This document shows positions 1 through 8,359 of a DNA stretch of 64,000 nucleotides, piece after piece. The position numbers and the translations under genes were made by a program. Position 1 is the stretch's first letter, and each line of letters begins with the position of its first letter. A model generated the notes under the pieces. It was given only the letters and a program-made list of their open reading frames with translations. It was not told the DNA's origin and ran no database searches. The stretch covers positions 1-64,000 of the forward strand of contig JAKFVU010000027.1 of NCBI GenBank assembly GCA_021732025.1. Direction: 5' to 3'. This DNA comes from Candidatus Obscuribacterales bacterium (GTDB lineage Bacteria > Cyanobacteriota > Vampirovibrionia > Obscuribacterales > Obscuribacteraceae).

Positions 1-1
1 C

Positions 2-190
2 GGCTTGGGTCCTGCTGTGAATTGTCTTGGGCTTCTTTGGAGCTTTTGGATTTCGGCATTTTCTTTTTTCGTTTATTACTTGAGTTGGAAAGCAGACCGC
101 TGGGCAACACCCGAAGAATTCAACTTATGGCTGCTGGGTTTCCCCCCTGACCAGGTTCGTCGGTCTTCGCCGTCACCCAACGATCTGTGA
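2..190 (+). CDS. Possible 3' end of a gene entering from the left edge
   Basis: The frame is open from the left edge of the window to a TGA at 188-190, 62 codons. The translation starts with a hydrophobic, aromatic-rich stretch that could be a membrane segment (about residues 5-27) and ends with a Pro/Ser-rich tail. No family is recognised. A second frame is open for about 49 codons over the same stretch, so openness alone is weak evidence. If real, this is the C-terminus of a gene that starts outside the window; it could equally be non-coding. Confidence 0.2.
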   Translation, partial: GLGPAVNCLGLLWSFWISAFSFFVYYLSWKADRWATPEEFNLWLLGFPPDQVRRSSPSPNDL

Positions 191-379
191 ATAGTGATTA
201 TAGACGAAATATCCTAGCAATAGCAGTGCAATGTAAATACTGCCTTTGCTACTCCTCGCTCTGAACCTTTTGACAAGGGCTTACACTTATCATTCGGCCA
301 AATTGGAATCTGTGAATTTGAAACTTTACCGATATCGGTAAAAAAATGACTAAGCTTGGCAAGTGGGAGCAAATTTTTC
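191..379. other. Leader region upstream of the methyltransferase gene
   Basis: No gene is visible here. A TTGACA hexamer lies at 270-275 but has no convincing -10 box at normal spacing. The notable content is a perfect 18-bp palindrome at 325-342, listed separately. An SD-like GGGAG at 365-369 sits 10 nt before the ATG at 380. Confidence 0.5.
325..342. promoter_or_regulatory. 18-bp perfect palindrome, candidate operator
   Basis: TTTACCGATATCGGTAAA is a perfect dyad with no loop, 37 nt before the chosen start codon of the methyltransferase gene. Its size and position fit the binding site of a dimeric repressor. The 12-bp core ACCGATATCGGT recurs once more in the window, at 8873-8884 inside the btuF-like gene. 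No regulator gene lies next to it, so the binding protein is unknown. Confidence 0.45.
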
Positions 380-1489
380 ATGCTGAAGTACCTTTCAACC
401 CTCCGTTTGATGCCGCCTACGCCTATAACTTCGGCTTTAGAGGGAAGTTGGGCGATTCAAGTTTTGAAGTCGGCAGTAGATCTTGGTATTTTTGAATCGC
501 TTAGCGCTGGACCGCTCTCGGCTGCCCTAATTGCTAAGAAGCAATCTTTACAGGTGAAGGGAACGAAGCTAATTGCCGATGCGCTGGTGGGCATGAATTT
601 ACTCGACCGAGCAGACCTGAATGGGCATGTGCGTAGCACCGAAGCGATTTATGAGTTGAACATGACTTCTCAGACCTACTTAATTTCGGAAAGCCCCCTG
701 TTCATGGGAATGTACTTAAAACAGCACGATGAGCTAGATAAGATGTGGCGCGGTTTGCGTGAAACAATTCGCACCGGTGTTCCAGTGATGGAAGTCAATG
801 AAGACGCCAAAGCGGAGGAGATTTTTCCCCACTTAGCAGAGGCGATTGTGCCCCTGAATTACTGCATTGCCTCTGACGTTGTTAAATATCTAAAAGAGCG
901 CAATCGCGGTGCTGGCAGCACTAACTCAAAGAATGGCAATTCACGAGAAGACAATCTAAAAGAAGAGAAAAGAGCTCTCAATGTTCTTGACTTGGCTGCT
1001 GGTTCAGCTGTTTGGAGCATTCCCTTTGCCCAGGACAACCGCGATAACCACATTGCTGCAATTGATTTTCCTGCTGTACTTGCTGTCACTAGAAAAATCA
1101 CCGAGCGTTTCGAAGTGGCTAGCCAATATACTGAGGTGCCAGGTAGTTGGCGTGACATAAGGCTTTCGCCTGGTTTATATGATGTTGTTATTCTCGGCCA
1201 CATTCTCCATTCGGAGGGCTTAGAGATGACAAAGAAATTGCTAGCCTACTGTGCTGCAGGGCTCAAAGAAGGAGGCACCTTGGTAATTGCTGAGTACATG
1301 CCGAATCAAGAGCGCACGGCACCGCTGTATCCGTTGATGTTTGGCCTAAATATGTATCTTGCTACTACCAATGGCTGCGTATTTAGCTTTGACGAAATTA
1401 CCAGTCTGTGCCGAGCCGCTGGCTTTAGTGATGTTTATCGCCATCAAGGGGTTGAGTACGTTTCACCAGTTGTGTTCGCAACAAAATAG
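380..1489 (+). CDS. SAM-dependent O-methyltransferase (plant/bacterial OMT-like family)
   Basis: The 369-residue protein resembles the Methyltransf_2 family (hydroxyneurosporene, acetylserotonin and caffeate O-methyltransferases). An N-terminal helical dimerisation region (about residues 10-110) is followed by a Rossmann methyltransferase domain. Visible parts are the SAM-binding strand VLDLAAGSAVWSIPFA, the acidic turn AAIDFPAV, the strand YDVVILGHILHSEG and the late motif GGTLVIAEYMPN. A Ser/Asn/Lys-rich insert precedes the SAM motif. The ATG at 380 is preferred over an upstream TTG at 356 because GGGAG lies 10 nt before it. The next gene starts 11 nt after the stop, so the two are probably cotranscribed. 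The substrate cannot be told. Confidence 0.8.
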   Translation: MLKYLSTLRLMPPTPITSALEGSWAIQVLKSAVDLGIFESLSAGPLSAALIAKKQSLQVKGTKLIADALVGMNLLDRADLNGHVRSTEAIYELNMTSQTYLISESPLFMGMYLKQHDELDKMWRGLRETIRTGVPVMEVNEDAKAEEIFPHLAEAIVPLNYCIASDVVKYLKERNRGAGSTNSKNGNSREDNLKEEKRALNVLDLAAGSAVWSIPFAQDNRDNHIAAIDFPAVLAVTRKITERFEVASQYTEVPGSWRDIRLSPGLYDVVILGHILHSEGLEMTKKLLAYCAAGLKEGGTLVIAEYMPNQERTAPLYPLMFGLNMYLATTNGCVFSFDEITSLCRAAGFSDVYRHQGVEYVSPVVFATK

Positions 1490-1500
1490 TAGCGGCAGCA

Positions 1501-2988
1501 ATGACAGATCAATCTAAAACACTAAACGCCCAAGCGAACGAACCAATTTTTATTTGGGTTCAATATAAGGCGGAAGAAGTAAATAACGGCTACTGGCAGG
1601 TTTATGCACAGCTGCAATTGCCCCATAGATTGTTCTCTGTTTTTGCCTTGAGTTTTAGCGTAGCTATGGGCTATGTGCTTTTGTCACCTGAGAGTCCGCT
1701 ATCTACGGCTAATACAGTGGCCGAGCTGATGCAGCTTCAATACTTGCCTGGAGTCTTAATTGCAGGCGTTGGTATTCCTTCCACTTGTATGGCAATGCTT
1801 TACTTGCTATTGCGGCACTTGTCTGAAAGTAGTTATCGCAAGCGTCCGAATTTTCATTTCCCGATGATGTATGTCCTCTATCCAACCGGAATTCAAGTTC
1901 AGTTTGCCACTGGCACAGGGATGATCGATTGGCGTCAATTTTCACTTGCACTGGAGAGCGCTGAAAGTTTTTGTTTGGCGTCCAACATCAACGATGTTTT
2001 TGTTTTGCCGAAACGGTGTTTCGCCTCAGAAGAAGAAGTCGATGCTGTAAGGGCAATACTTGTCGCTAATTCGCGCAATTTCAAAAAAGTCGGCAAGAAC
2101 AGCAAAGCTGATTCGATTGTCTATGAAAAGAAAGCAATATCATCGGTCATGATCGACGGAGTGCACTTCCCACTTCCTGATATGGTGCCACCGAACCGGG
2201 AGCAAGATAGCGACAAGCTAACAACAAATGCCTTGCCCGATGATTGCTCAGCGCACGACACCGGTGCTAATCCTGCTGAGAATCACGGCAATGGAAATCA
2301 GGCTATTCCAAATCAAGCTAATACAGATCAAGCTATTCCAAATCAAGCTATTCCAAATCAGGCTAATCCAGAACAGGCTAATCCAGATCAGGCTAATGCA
2401 AGTCTCTCTTCTGCGCCTCTAGGCGCCAGTCTCGGTAGTAGTCTGAAAACTGGTCTAGAGGTCGAAGTTCTCTACCTTTCTGGTGAGATTGCTCAGGCTG
2501 AAAATATCTATTTCTTTCGTAAAAGGCTTGTGCTCTTAGGTGTAGTTTATGTGGCGCTTGCGTTATTGATGCCACTTAACTTTCTTGCCTTAGGTTATGT
2601 CTGGAACTTGCCCCAAGCTACAGCTGTAGTAATGAGTCTCTATCAGCAGCTTGTGCTGTTGCTCATCCCCGTTTATATAGGCCATGCTGTCTATATTTAT
2701 TGGAGCATTATGCAGCGCACCAAAGTCAATGACGAAGCAGCACAAGTGTTTGTTTTTCAATTAACTGAGGAAGGCTGCGGTGTTCGCACGGGTGAGCGCT
2801 ATGTAGTCCTGGCGTGGTGGCACTTTGAAGAATGTTGGGAAACTGATGATCAGTTGATGATGCTCTTAGGTAGTCGTGGGCGAACAATGTTTGTACTACC
2901 CAAGCGGGTATTCCCTGACCGTGCAGGTCTAGCTTATGCCACAAATTTATTGCAACGCAAAATTAAGCACTACAAAGTACTTAGTTAG
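1501..2988 (+). CDS. Membrane protein with two YcxB-like units
   Basis: 495 residues made of two similar halves. Each has a pair of membrane segments (about 45-65 and 80-100; about 340-365 and 375-400) followed by a soluble beta-rich segment that ends in the same signature: DVFVLPKRCF near 175 and TMFVLPKRVF near 465. That pattern matches the C-terminal YcxB-like domain, whose biochemical role is unknown to me. The halves are joined by a low-complexity linker (about 245-310) with seven pentapeptide repeats, mostly NQAIP or NQANP. The stop codon lies 1 nt before the end of the convergent gene. Cotranscription with the methyltransferase is likely. Confidence 0.6.
   Translation: MTDQSKTLNAQANEPIFIWVQYKAEEVNNGYWQVYAQLQLPHRLFSVFALSFSVAMGYVLLSPESPLSTANTVAELMQLQYLPGVLIAGVGIPSTCMAMLYLLLRHLSESSYRKRPNFHFPMMYVLYPTGIQVQFATGTGMIDWRQFSLALESAESFCLASNINDVFVLPKRCFASEEEVDAVRAILVANSRNFKKVGKNSKADSIVYEKKAISSVMIDGVHFPLPDMVPPNREQDSDKLTTNALPDDCSAHDTGANPAENHGNGNQAIPNQANTDQAIPNQAIPNQANPEQANPDQANASLSSAPLGASLGSSLKTGLEVEVLYLSGEIAQAENIYFFRKRLVLLGVVYVALALLMPLNFLALGYVWNLPQATAVVMSLYQQLVLLLIPVYIGHAVYIYWSIMQRTKVNDEAAQVFVFQLTEEGCGVRTGERYVVLAWWHFEECWETDDQLMMLLGSRGRTMFVLPKRVFPDRAGLAYATNLLQRKIKHYKVLS
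2296..2400 (+). repeat. Seven tandem 15-bp repeats coding for a pentapeptide linker
   Basis: Seven consecutive 15-bp units, consensus AATCAGGCTATTCCA, start at 2296, 2311, 2326, 2341, 2356, 2371 and 2386. They keep the reading frame of the surrounding gene and encode NQAxP-type pentapeptides. Differences between copies are mainly A/T and A/G changes. A coding minisatellite of this kind can gain or lose units by slippage without breaking the frame. Confidence 0.9.
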
Positions 2989-2989
2989 C

Positions 2990-3478
2990 TTAGTCTTGTC
3001 CACCGGCAGCAAAACCAGGACCGCTATCGGCATCGTCAACATCGGTATCGGCATTGTTCAAGCGCAACAGTTCGCGGCGCCATTCTAAGTCTGCTTGAGC
3101 TTCTTTGATCAAGCTTGCTAATCCTTGAAAATCAGCGAAGGAAAGATCAATGGCTAGACCAATATCAAAAGTTAGTTTGACCCGCTCGCAATTGGGCGAG
3201 CACGACATGCAGACCATGTGATCAGGTCCACAAACCTCGAACATTTGAGTTTCATCGCATTGCAGCGGATCTTTTTGCCAATCTAAATACTCAATGAACG
3301 TGTCATCCTCAAGACTCTGCTGTACCAGCAACACAAGCGCTTGGTACTGAGTGTTGTTGAGGTAAATGGTGACTTCTTGCCGACGAAAATCAAGAGCGAA
3401 CTCTCCATTTTCTTTGTCTAAATAGAGATCGGCAAAAGCATTGGCGAAACTGATTTGAAAAGCGGTGCTTGTCTTCAT
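2990..3478 (-). CDS. Small Cys-rich hypothetical protein downstream of hemB
   Basis: 162 residues, no family recognised. The ATG at 3478 has a good SD (AGGG, 6 nt away) that overlaps the hemB stop region, so it is coupled to hemB and ends the hem operon. The middle carries a Cys cluster CGPDHMVCMSCSPNC (spacing C-x6-C-x2-C-x3-C), which could hold a metal or be redox-active. The C-terminus is acidic and Gly-rich and probably disordered. The operon position suggests a link to tetrapyrrole synthesis, but nothing in the sequence proves it. Confidence 0.65.
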   Translation of the reverse strand: MKTSTAFQISFANAFADLYLDKENGEFALDFRRQEVTIYLNNTQYQALVLLVQQSLEDDTFIEYLDWQKDPLQCDETQMFEVCGPDHMVCMSCSPNCERVKLTFDIGLAIDLSFADFQGLASLIKEAQADLEWRRELLRLNNADTDVDDADSGPGFAAGGQD

Positions 3479-3480
3479 CT

Positions 3481-4572
3481 TTACCCTGGTTGTTTGAGCC
3501 ACTGAGCAACATCTTTGGCATGGTACGTGATTACTAGATCAGCCCCTGCTCGGACTATACCCGTTAAGCACTCCATCACAACTTTTTGCTCGTCTATCCA
3601 GCCATTGGCTGCAGCAGCCTTGACCATCGAATACTCACCAGAGACATTATAGGCCGCAATCGGTAATTTAGTGAGATTGCGAGTTTGACTAATGACGTCA
3701 AGATAGGGCAGGGCTGGCTTAATCATAACAATGTCAGCGCCTTCCTGGATGTCCAGCTCAACTTCACGCAGTGCTTCACGACCGTTGGCAGGATCCATTT
3801 GATAACTCTTACGGTCACCAAACTGCGGAGCCGATTCGGCAGCTTCGCGAAACGGCCCATAAAGAGCAGACGAGAACTTAGCACTGTAGGCCATGATTGG
3901 AATATTTTCAAAACCATTGGCATCTAAAGCAGCGCGAATGGCTGCAATGCGACCATCCATCATGTCTGAAGGAGCGATTATATCGGCTCCAGCAGCCGCT
4001 TGTGAGACTGCCGAGCGAGCGAGAATCTCCAAGCTAGGGTCATTCAGCACTTTGCCGTCATGCACAAGTCCGCAGTGGCCGTGATCCATGTACTCACAAA
4101 GGCAAGTGTCGGCAATAACCATAAGATCGGGAAAACGTTTCTTCAGCTCGCGAGTGGCGCGTTGCACAATGCCATCGTCTGACCATGCTCCAGTCGCTTG
4201 CGAATCTTTGCTTGAAGGAATGCCAAAAAGAAGTACAGAGCTGAGGCCCAGGTTGACTGCTTCTTCGGCTTCTTTCAACATTTCATCAATACTCTGTTGA
4301 TGAATTCCAGGCATAGACTTGATCGGGGTTTTGATGCCCTTGCCTTCAACAATAAAGAAGGGATAGATCAGCTGTTCAAGCCGCAAATGGGTTTCACGCA
4401 CCATGGCCCGCAGGGGTGCCTTTGAGCGCAGACGGCGCATACGCATGTCAGGAGTGACTCTAGGTAACACATACTTAGAGCTGCTTGTACCTAACTCTGT
4501 CGAAGCTTTATCTAGCACTTTATCTAGCCCGGTCGATGCCTTGTCTCGCTCTGCAGCCACAGTCTCTTTCAT
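3481..4572 (-). CDS. hemB: Delta-aminolevulinic acid dehydratase (porphobilinogen synthase)
   Basis: Condenses two 5-aminolevulinate molecules to porphobilinogen in the cytoplasm, the second committed step of tetrapyrrole synthesis. 363 residues, with about 40 extra N-terminal residues relative to the usual 325. The active-site zinc cysteines are present as [14 protein letters not shown] (Cys157, Cys159, Cys167), which marks the zinc-dependent type. The two catalytic lysines are in [13 protein letters not shown] (Lys232) and [12 protein letters not shown] (Lys285, Schiff base). The ATG at 4572 is chosen over a TTG at 4596 because AAGGA lies 7 nt upstream of it. It is the fourth gene of the hem operon, 72 nt after hemD. 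Confidence 0.96.
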   Translation of the reverse strand: MKETVAAERDKASTGLDKVLDKASTELGTSSSKYVLPRVTPDMRMRRLRSKAPLRAMVRETHLRLEQLIYPFFIVEGKGIKTPIKSMPGIHQQSIDEMLKEAEEAVNLGLSSVLLFGIPSSKDSQATGAWSDDGIVQRATRELKKRFPDLMVIADTCLCEYMDHGHCGLVHDGKVLNDPSLEILARSAVSQAAAGADIIAPSDMMDGRIAAIRAALDANGFENIPIMAYSAKFSSALYGPFREAAESAPQFGDRKSYQMDPANGREALREVELDIQEGADIVMIKPALPYLDVISQTRNLTKLPIAAYNVSGEYSMVKAAAANGWIDEQKVVMECLTGIVRAGADLVITYHAKDVAQWLKQPG

Positions 4573-4644
4573 CAAATGGTCCTTATTATTGGGCAATAGC
4601 CATATAGCTACTAAATATATCGCCTTGGGGAGCTTGGGTTCTGC

Positions 4645-5583
4645 CTATATATGATTCTGTTCGAATTTTAATGATGCCAAGAGTGCATCTATCAGACCCG
4701 GAAGCGTGTGCTGCTCTGAGACAACATCAATGCGACCAAGGCATTGCTCTGCTGCAGCGGCGGTTACCGGTCCGATAGCAGCTATTTTAACTGAGGCCAG
4801 TAACTTTGCCTTCTCTTGCTGGAGTAGCGCTAAGTTCTCTTTATTATTGCCGTGCGATAAATTTGCAGATACATTCAGCTCCGGCAGCAAATCTGACTCA
4901 GGGGCCAAACCCAATCCGAGCTGCAATCCCAATTCAAGTAATTGCCCTAGATTCCTAGCGGTCTGGGCACTGGCTAGAGTGATTATGTCTACTTTATTGT
5001 CTTTAAGTAGAGTTACAAGTTCAATTGCCAATTGCTCTTCGCCATCCGGCAGGCCGCTCTCGTAAGCAATCACTTTATCAACTTGGGCGCCAGCCTTTTG
5101 TAGCTGATCGGCAATTAGCGTTCTGCCGATGTTAGTCCTGGGCCAAAGAATGCGCTGTCCACTAAGTTTCGGCTGCCCTGGAAATTCGCTAACTAGGTTT
5201 TCTGCTACATAGACAGACGGCTGAAAAGCCACAGCCAATCCTGCTTCTGTTAGGCAGTTGGTAGTAGTAGGTCCGATGCTTGCCAGTTGACATTGGCTCA
5301 AGGTGTGGGCGGGAAGGCCTAGTGCCTGCATCCTTCTCAGTGTGTATTTCACTGCATTTTGACTAGCGAAAATGATCCACTGATATTGATTTAGTTTATT
5401 GAGGGCTTGATCTAACTCACTGCAATCTGAAGGTGGCCGCACCGCTAGAAGCGCCTTTTCAATCGTAGTGGCGCCTTGGGCGGCTAGTAAAGCAGAAAAG
5501 CTATCGGCTTGCTCTTCTGCTCTGGTTATTAGTACTCTCAGGCCCTGCAATGATTTATCCGACTTAAGGGGGTGATACCACAT
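4645..5583 (-). CDS. hemD: Uroporphyrinogen-III synthase
   Basis: Closes and inverts ring D of hydroxymethylbilane to give uroporphyrinogen III. 312 residues, somewhat long for the family (usually about 250). Family features visible are the N-terminal strand GLRVLITRAEEQADSF, WIIFASQNAVKYTLRRM near residue 75, and the late ASAQTARNL and AIGPVTAAAAEQ segments of the second domain. HemD is poorly conserved, but position between hemC and hemB supports the call. The first 20 nt overlap the end of hemC, which suggests coupled translation. The extra length is a Leu/Gly-rich stretch around 215-265. Confidence 0.9.
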   Translation of the reverse strand: MWYHPLKSDKSLQGLRVLITRAEEQADSFSALLAAQGATTIEKALLAVRPPSDCSELDQALNKLNQYQWIIFASQNAVKYTLRRMQALGLPAHTLSQCQLASIGPTTTNCLTEAGLAVAFQPSVYVAENLVSEFPGQPKLSGQRILWPRTNIGRTLIADQLQKAGAQVDKVIAYESGLPDGEEQLAIELVTLLKDNKVDIITLASAQTARNLGQLLELGLQLGLGLAPESDLLPELNVSANLSHGNNKENLALLQQEKAKLLASVKIAAIGPVTAAAAEQCLGRIDVVSEQHTLPGLIDALLASLKFEQNHI

Positions 5584-6553
5584 TTGGTGTTGAGCGGCGC
5601 AGCTCTTCTAAGATTTTATCGGCCCCGGCATCTTGTATTTTCTTAGCTAGAGCTTTGCCTAGCAAATGGGCATACTCTCTTGGTCCACTAATTGAATCGC
5701 GATAAATTTCGCTGCCATCAAGAGCGGCAACGCAACCAGACAGAGTGAGCTTGCTGTTATCCTCAGTTTGCACGCGGGCCAAGGCCCCAGCAGGCACTGA
5801 GCAGCCGCCTCCAAGAATATCTAAGAATGCGCGTTCTGCTGCGATTTCATCTTTGGTCACTTTGTCATCGATGCTGCCTAGCATCTCTAAAATATCTTTG
5901 TCGTTGGCTCTACATTCTACTGCTAGAGCACCCTGGCCTACTGCTGGTGTGCAAATTTCCAAATCAAGATATTGAGTAATTCTCTCGTGCAGCTCAAGGC
6001 GCAATAGTCCGGCTGCCGCAAGAATCATGGCATCGCACTGACCTTCGTCTAATTTGCGAATACGTGTGGGAATATTGCCGCGCATATCAACGAATTTCAA
6101 ATCTTGGCGCAAAGCACTCAGTTGTGCGGCCCGTCGTCTGCTCGATGTTGCCACTGTGCTACCGGGTGCTAACTCCATAAATGAGGCCGCTTTGTTGCTG
6201 ACGAAAATGTCGCGCGCATCTTGCCGGTTCATTACACAGGCTAGAGTTAGACCTTCTGGTAAGTCTGTCGGTAAATCTTTCAAGCTATGGACAACGAAGT
6301 CAACGCGATCTTCGAGCAAGGCTTCTTCTAGTTCTTTGACGAAAACACCGCGGCCACCAAGTTCAACTATGGGGCGGTCTAAAACCTTGTCACCACCAGT
6401 GGTGATTGGGTGAACTTCGAAGTTGGCATCGGGAAAAGATTTCTTGAGAGTTTCGATGACAACATCTGTTTGCAGACGTGCTAATTTGCTCTCTCTGGTG
6501 CCAACGCGAATAGTGCTAATTTTTGAACTTTTCACAAAGGCACTCAAAACCAT
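5564..6553 (-). CDS. hemC: Porphobilinogen deaminase (hydroxymethylbilane synthase)
   Basis: Polymerises four porphobilinogens to hydroxymethylbilane. 329 residues with the full family pattern: VGTRESKLARLQTD at the N-terminus, HSLKDLPTDLP near 90, the Arg-rich ATSSRRRAAQL, and the dipyrromethane-cofactor cysteine in LGGGCSVPAGA (about Cys251). The start is either the ATG at 6553 or the adjoining GTG at 6556, which shares a base with the hemA stop codon TAG. There is no clear SD, so translation is probably coupled to hemA. The 3' end overlaps hemD by 20 nt. Confidence 0.96.
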   Translation of the reverse strand: MVLSAFVKSSKISTIRVGTRESKLARLQTDVVIETLKKSFPDANFEVHPITTGGDKVLDRPIVELGGRGVFVKELEEALLEDRVDFVVHSLKDLPTDLPEGLTLACVMNRQDARDIFVSNKAASFMELAPGSTVATSSRRRAAQLSALRQDLKFVDMRGNIPTRIRKLDEGQCDAMILAAAGLLRLELHERITQYLDLEICTPAVGQGALAVECRANDKDILEMLGSIDDKVTKDEIAAERAFLDILGGGCSVPAGALARVQTEDNSKLTLSGCVAALDGSEIYRDSISGPREYAHLLGKALAKKIQDAGADKILEELRRSTPNVVSPP

Positions 6554-6555
6554 CA

Positions 6556-8046
6556 CTAGTTTAAAATTGGACGTTGGACTGACGGCGCACTGGCCTCATG
6601 AATTTTGTCTTGTAGCTTTTCTTGGAATTTCTCTTGCGTCTTTTCTTGGAATTTGTCTTGCATCTTTTCTTGGATTTTCTCTTGCGTCACGCGATTCTTG
6701 CGCGCTTCGGCGCAAGCTGCCGATTGCTGTGATGCAAACTTCGCCATGCTGTTTGCTGACAGTGGCGATAGTGGATCAAGATTGAATAGAGTACGGAGAG
6801 CTTCTGCCTGCTGGCGCAAAATCTCATAGTCTTTAGTGGCTTTCAGTTGCACTGTGGGATGATGCAAAATCTGATTAACAATGGCTCGGCTTATAGCCTC
6901 CATGTCCTGCCCGCTATTTAGACCAGACAAGATTGTATTTTTAGCCATGTGCTCTTGTCTAATTGCTTCAATTTTTTCGCGCAGAATAGCGATTGTCGGC
7001 ACCACTAACTGTGAGCGTTCCCAGTTGTGATATTCCTCAAGAGTCTCGTAAATAATGGACTCGGCGTCGCTAATCAAGGCTTCTCTATGGGCCATGTTCT
7101 TCGCCACGATTTGGCTTAGATCATCAGCTATGTAGAGTTCAACTCCCTCAAGCTCAGCTACAGACGGATCGACATTTCTTGGAACCGAAATATCGATGAT
7201 GATTTGCTTGGGCGATTTTTCGTGACGTTGGCGCGCTAATTCATCACGCTGTAATACAAATTGGTTTGAGCCAGTGGCCACAATTACTAAATCGGCTTGA
7301 GCGGCAACAGCTGTGCGCTCTTCAAAAGTAAAGCCGGTTTTTAAGCGCTCTTTATTGCTGAGCTTGTTGCCTAAGAAGTTTTCGATACGCTCGCTATTGC
7401 GATTGAAGAGAACAATTGGTCCTTGACCCGGATCTGAAAGAAGGTGCTTTGTACAAATTTGACCCATCTTGCCGAGGCCAATCACGGCGATTGATTTGTC
7501 TTTGAGGTTGCCCAACAAATCTTTTGCCAATTCGACCGCTGCCGAGCTGACTGACACAGCCTTTTTGCCAAGAGTAGTTTCGGAGCGAACTCTTTTGCCG
7601 TTTGTGAGAGCTAGTTTAAATACTATGTCGAGTATCGGTCCGGCGGTTCCGCGTTCAAGAGCAGCCTGGTGTGAGGCTTTTACTTGCGACATGATTTGGC
7701 CTTCGCCAAGAATCATACTGTCTAAACCAGCAGCCACACGCAATAGATGCAGCACTACGTCATCTCTGAGCAGGCGGAAATTGGGCTTAAGGGCGCCATG
7801 GTCGCTAACCGACTGCACTGAACTGAAAAACAAGTCAATTTCTTTGAGACCAGCAGCGACGTCGTCGACCACTGCATACACTTCTGTGCGGTTGCAGGTT
7901 GACAAGATGGCCGCTTCTTTAATATGGGGGAAGCGTTTGAGGGCTTCTAAGGCATGGCCGATGCAAGAATCCGGAATGCAGAACTGTTCCCGGATGGCGA
8001 TGGGAGCTGAATGGTAGTTGATGCCGCTTACGACTAAGTGATTCAT
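6556..8046 (-). CDS. hemA: Glutamyl-tRNA reductase
   Basis: First enzyme of C5 tetrapyrrole synthesis: reduces glutamyl-tRNA(Glu) to glutamate-1-semialdehyde with NADPH. The catalytic cysteine is in STCNRTEVYAV (Cys51). The specificity and hinge region AAGLDSMILGEGQI, the NADPH-binding VIGLGKMGQI and the late LVIVATGSNQFV are all present, and the C-terminal dimerisation region follows. 496 residues is longer than usual (about 420-450). The extra is a repetitive Lys/Gln/Glu tail (about 453-482) and a short final segment. First gene of the hem operon. The substrate tRNA is charged by GltX (43831-45294). hemL is not in the window. Confidence 0.96.
   Translation of the reverse strand: MNHLVVSGINYHSAPIAIREQFCIPDSCIGHALEALKRFPHIKEAAILSTCNRTEVYAVVDDVAAGLKEIDLFFSSVQSVSDHGALKPNFRLLRDDVVLHLLRVAAGLDSMILGEGQIMSQVKASHQAALERGTAGPILDIVFKLALTNGKRVRSETTLGKKAVSVSSAAVELAKDLLGNLKDKSIAVIGLGKMGQICTKHLLSDPGQGPIVLFNRNSERIENFLGNKLSNKERLKTGFTFEERTAVAAQADLVIVATGSNQFVLQRDELARQRHEKSPKQIIIDISVPRNVDPSVAELEGVELYIADDLSQIVAKNMAHREALISDAESIIYETLEEYHNWERSQLVVPTIAILREKIEAIRQEHMAKNTILSGLNSGQDMEAISRAIVNQILHHPTVQLKATKDYEILRQQAEALRTLFNLDPLSPLSANSMAKFASQQSAACAEARKNRVTQEKIQEKMQDKFQEKTQEKFQEKLQDKIHEASAPSVQRPILN
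6604..6684 (-). repeat. 12/24-bp tandem repeats in the hemA 3' end
   Basis: Units of 12 bp, alternating so that a 24-bp period is the clearest, encode a four-residue period Q-(E/D)-K-x near the C-terminus of HemA. The predicted peptide is strongly charged and helical. Copies differ by single bases, with K/M/F/T/L/I variation at the fourth residue of each unit. Confidence 0.85.
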
Positions 8047-8359
8047 GTTACCTGCGCAGAGCGCTTTTCAGAAACGGAAGTTTCCCTTGACCCAGATTAT
8101 AGCGACGTTTTCGGCCAGTAGGCCCGAGTCGATAATCACAGTAAATAAAACGTATTCTCTAAAAATGGTCAAAATGACAATTCGGAAGACAATCCCATTT
8201 CCTTACTCATCCTATATTAAATCCGATTGTGAGCCGATTCATCCATCTTTTGGCTGAAGAGATTCGCCATTTTTGGGCATTTTAGATACTCAATTTCTCA
8301 CATAAACAATGTTGAATAAATCGGAATCGAATGTAGCAAGCTAATTGCTGGCTGTTTTT
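8047..8359. other. Intergenic region between hemA and the btuF-like gene
   Basis: The 313-nt gap holds the candidate hemA -10 box at 8096-8101. The rest, toward the end of the btuF-like gene, is AT-rich. I see no tRNA, no convincing hairpin with a T-tract, and no ORF with a ribosome binding site. Confidence 0.5.
8096..8101 (-). promoter_or_regulatory. Candidate -10 box for the hem operon
   Basis: A perfect TATAAT on the minus strand lies about 50 nt before the hemA ATG. No good -35 hexamer is seen 16-18 nt upstream, so the promoter would need an activator or another sigma factor, or the match is chance. Confidence 0.35.

Noticed and set aside
2296-2400. Short regular repeats that could suggest a CRISPR array
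   Set aside because: Units are 15 bp, contiguous and without spacers, and lie in a coding frame.
3481-4596. TTG at 4596 as the hemB start
   Set aside because: The ATG at 4572 has a well-spaced AAGGA and the extra residues match nothing in the family.
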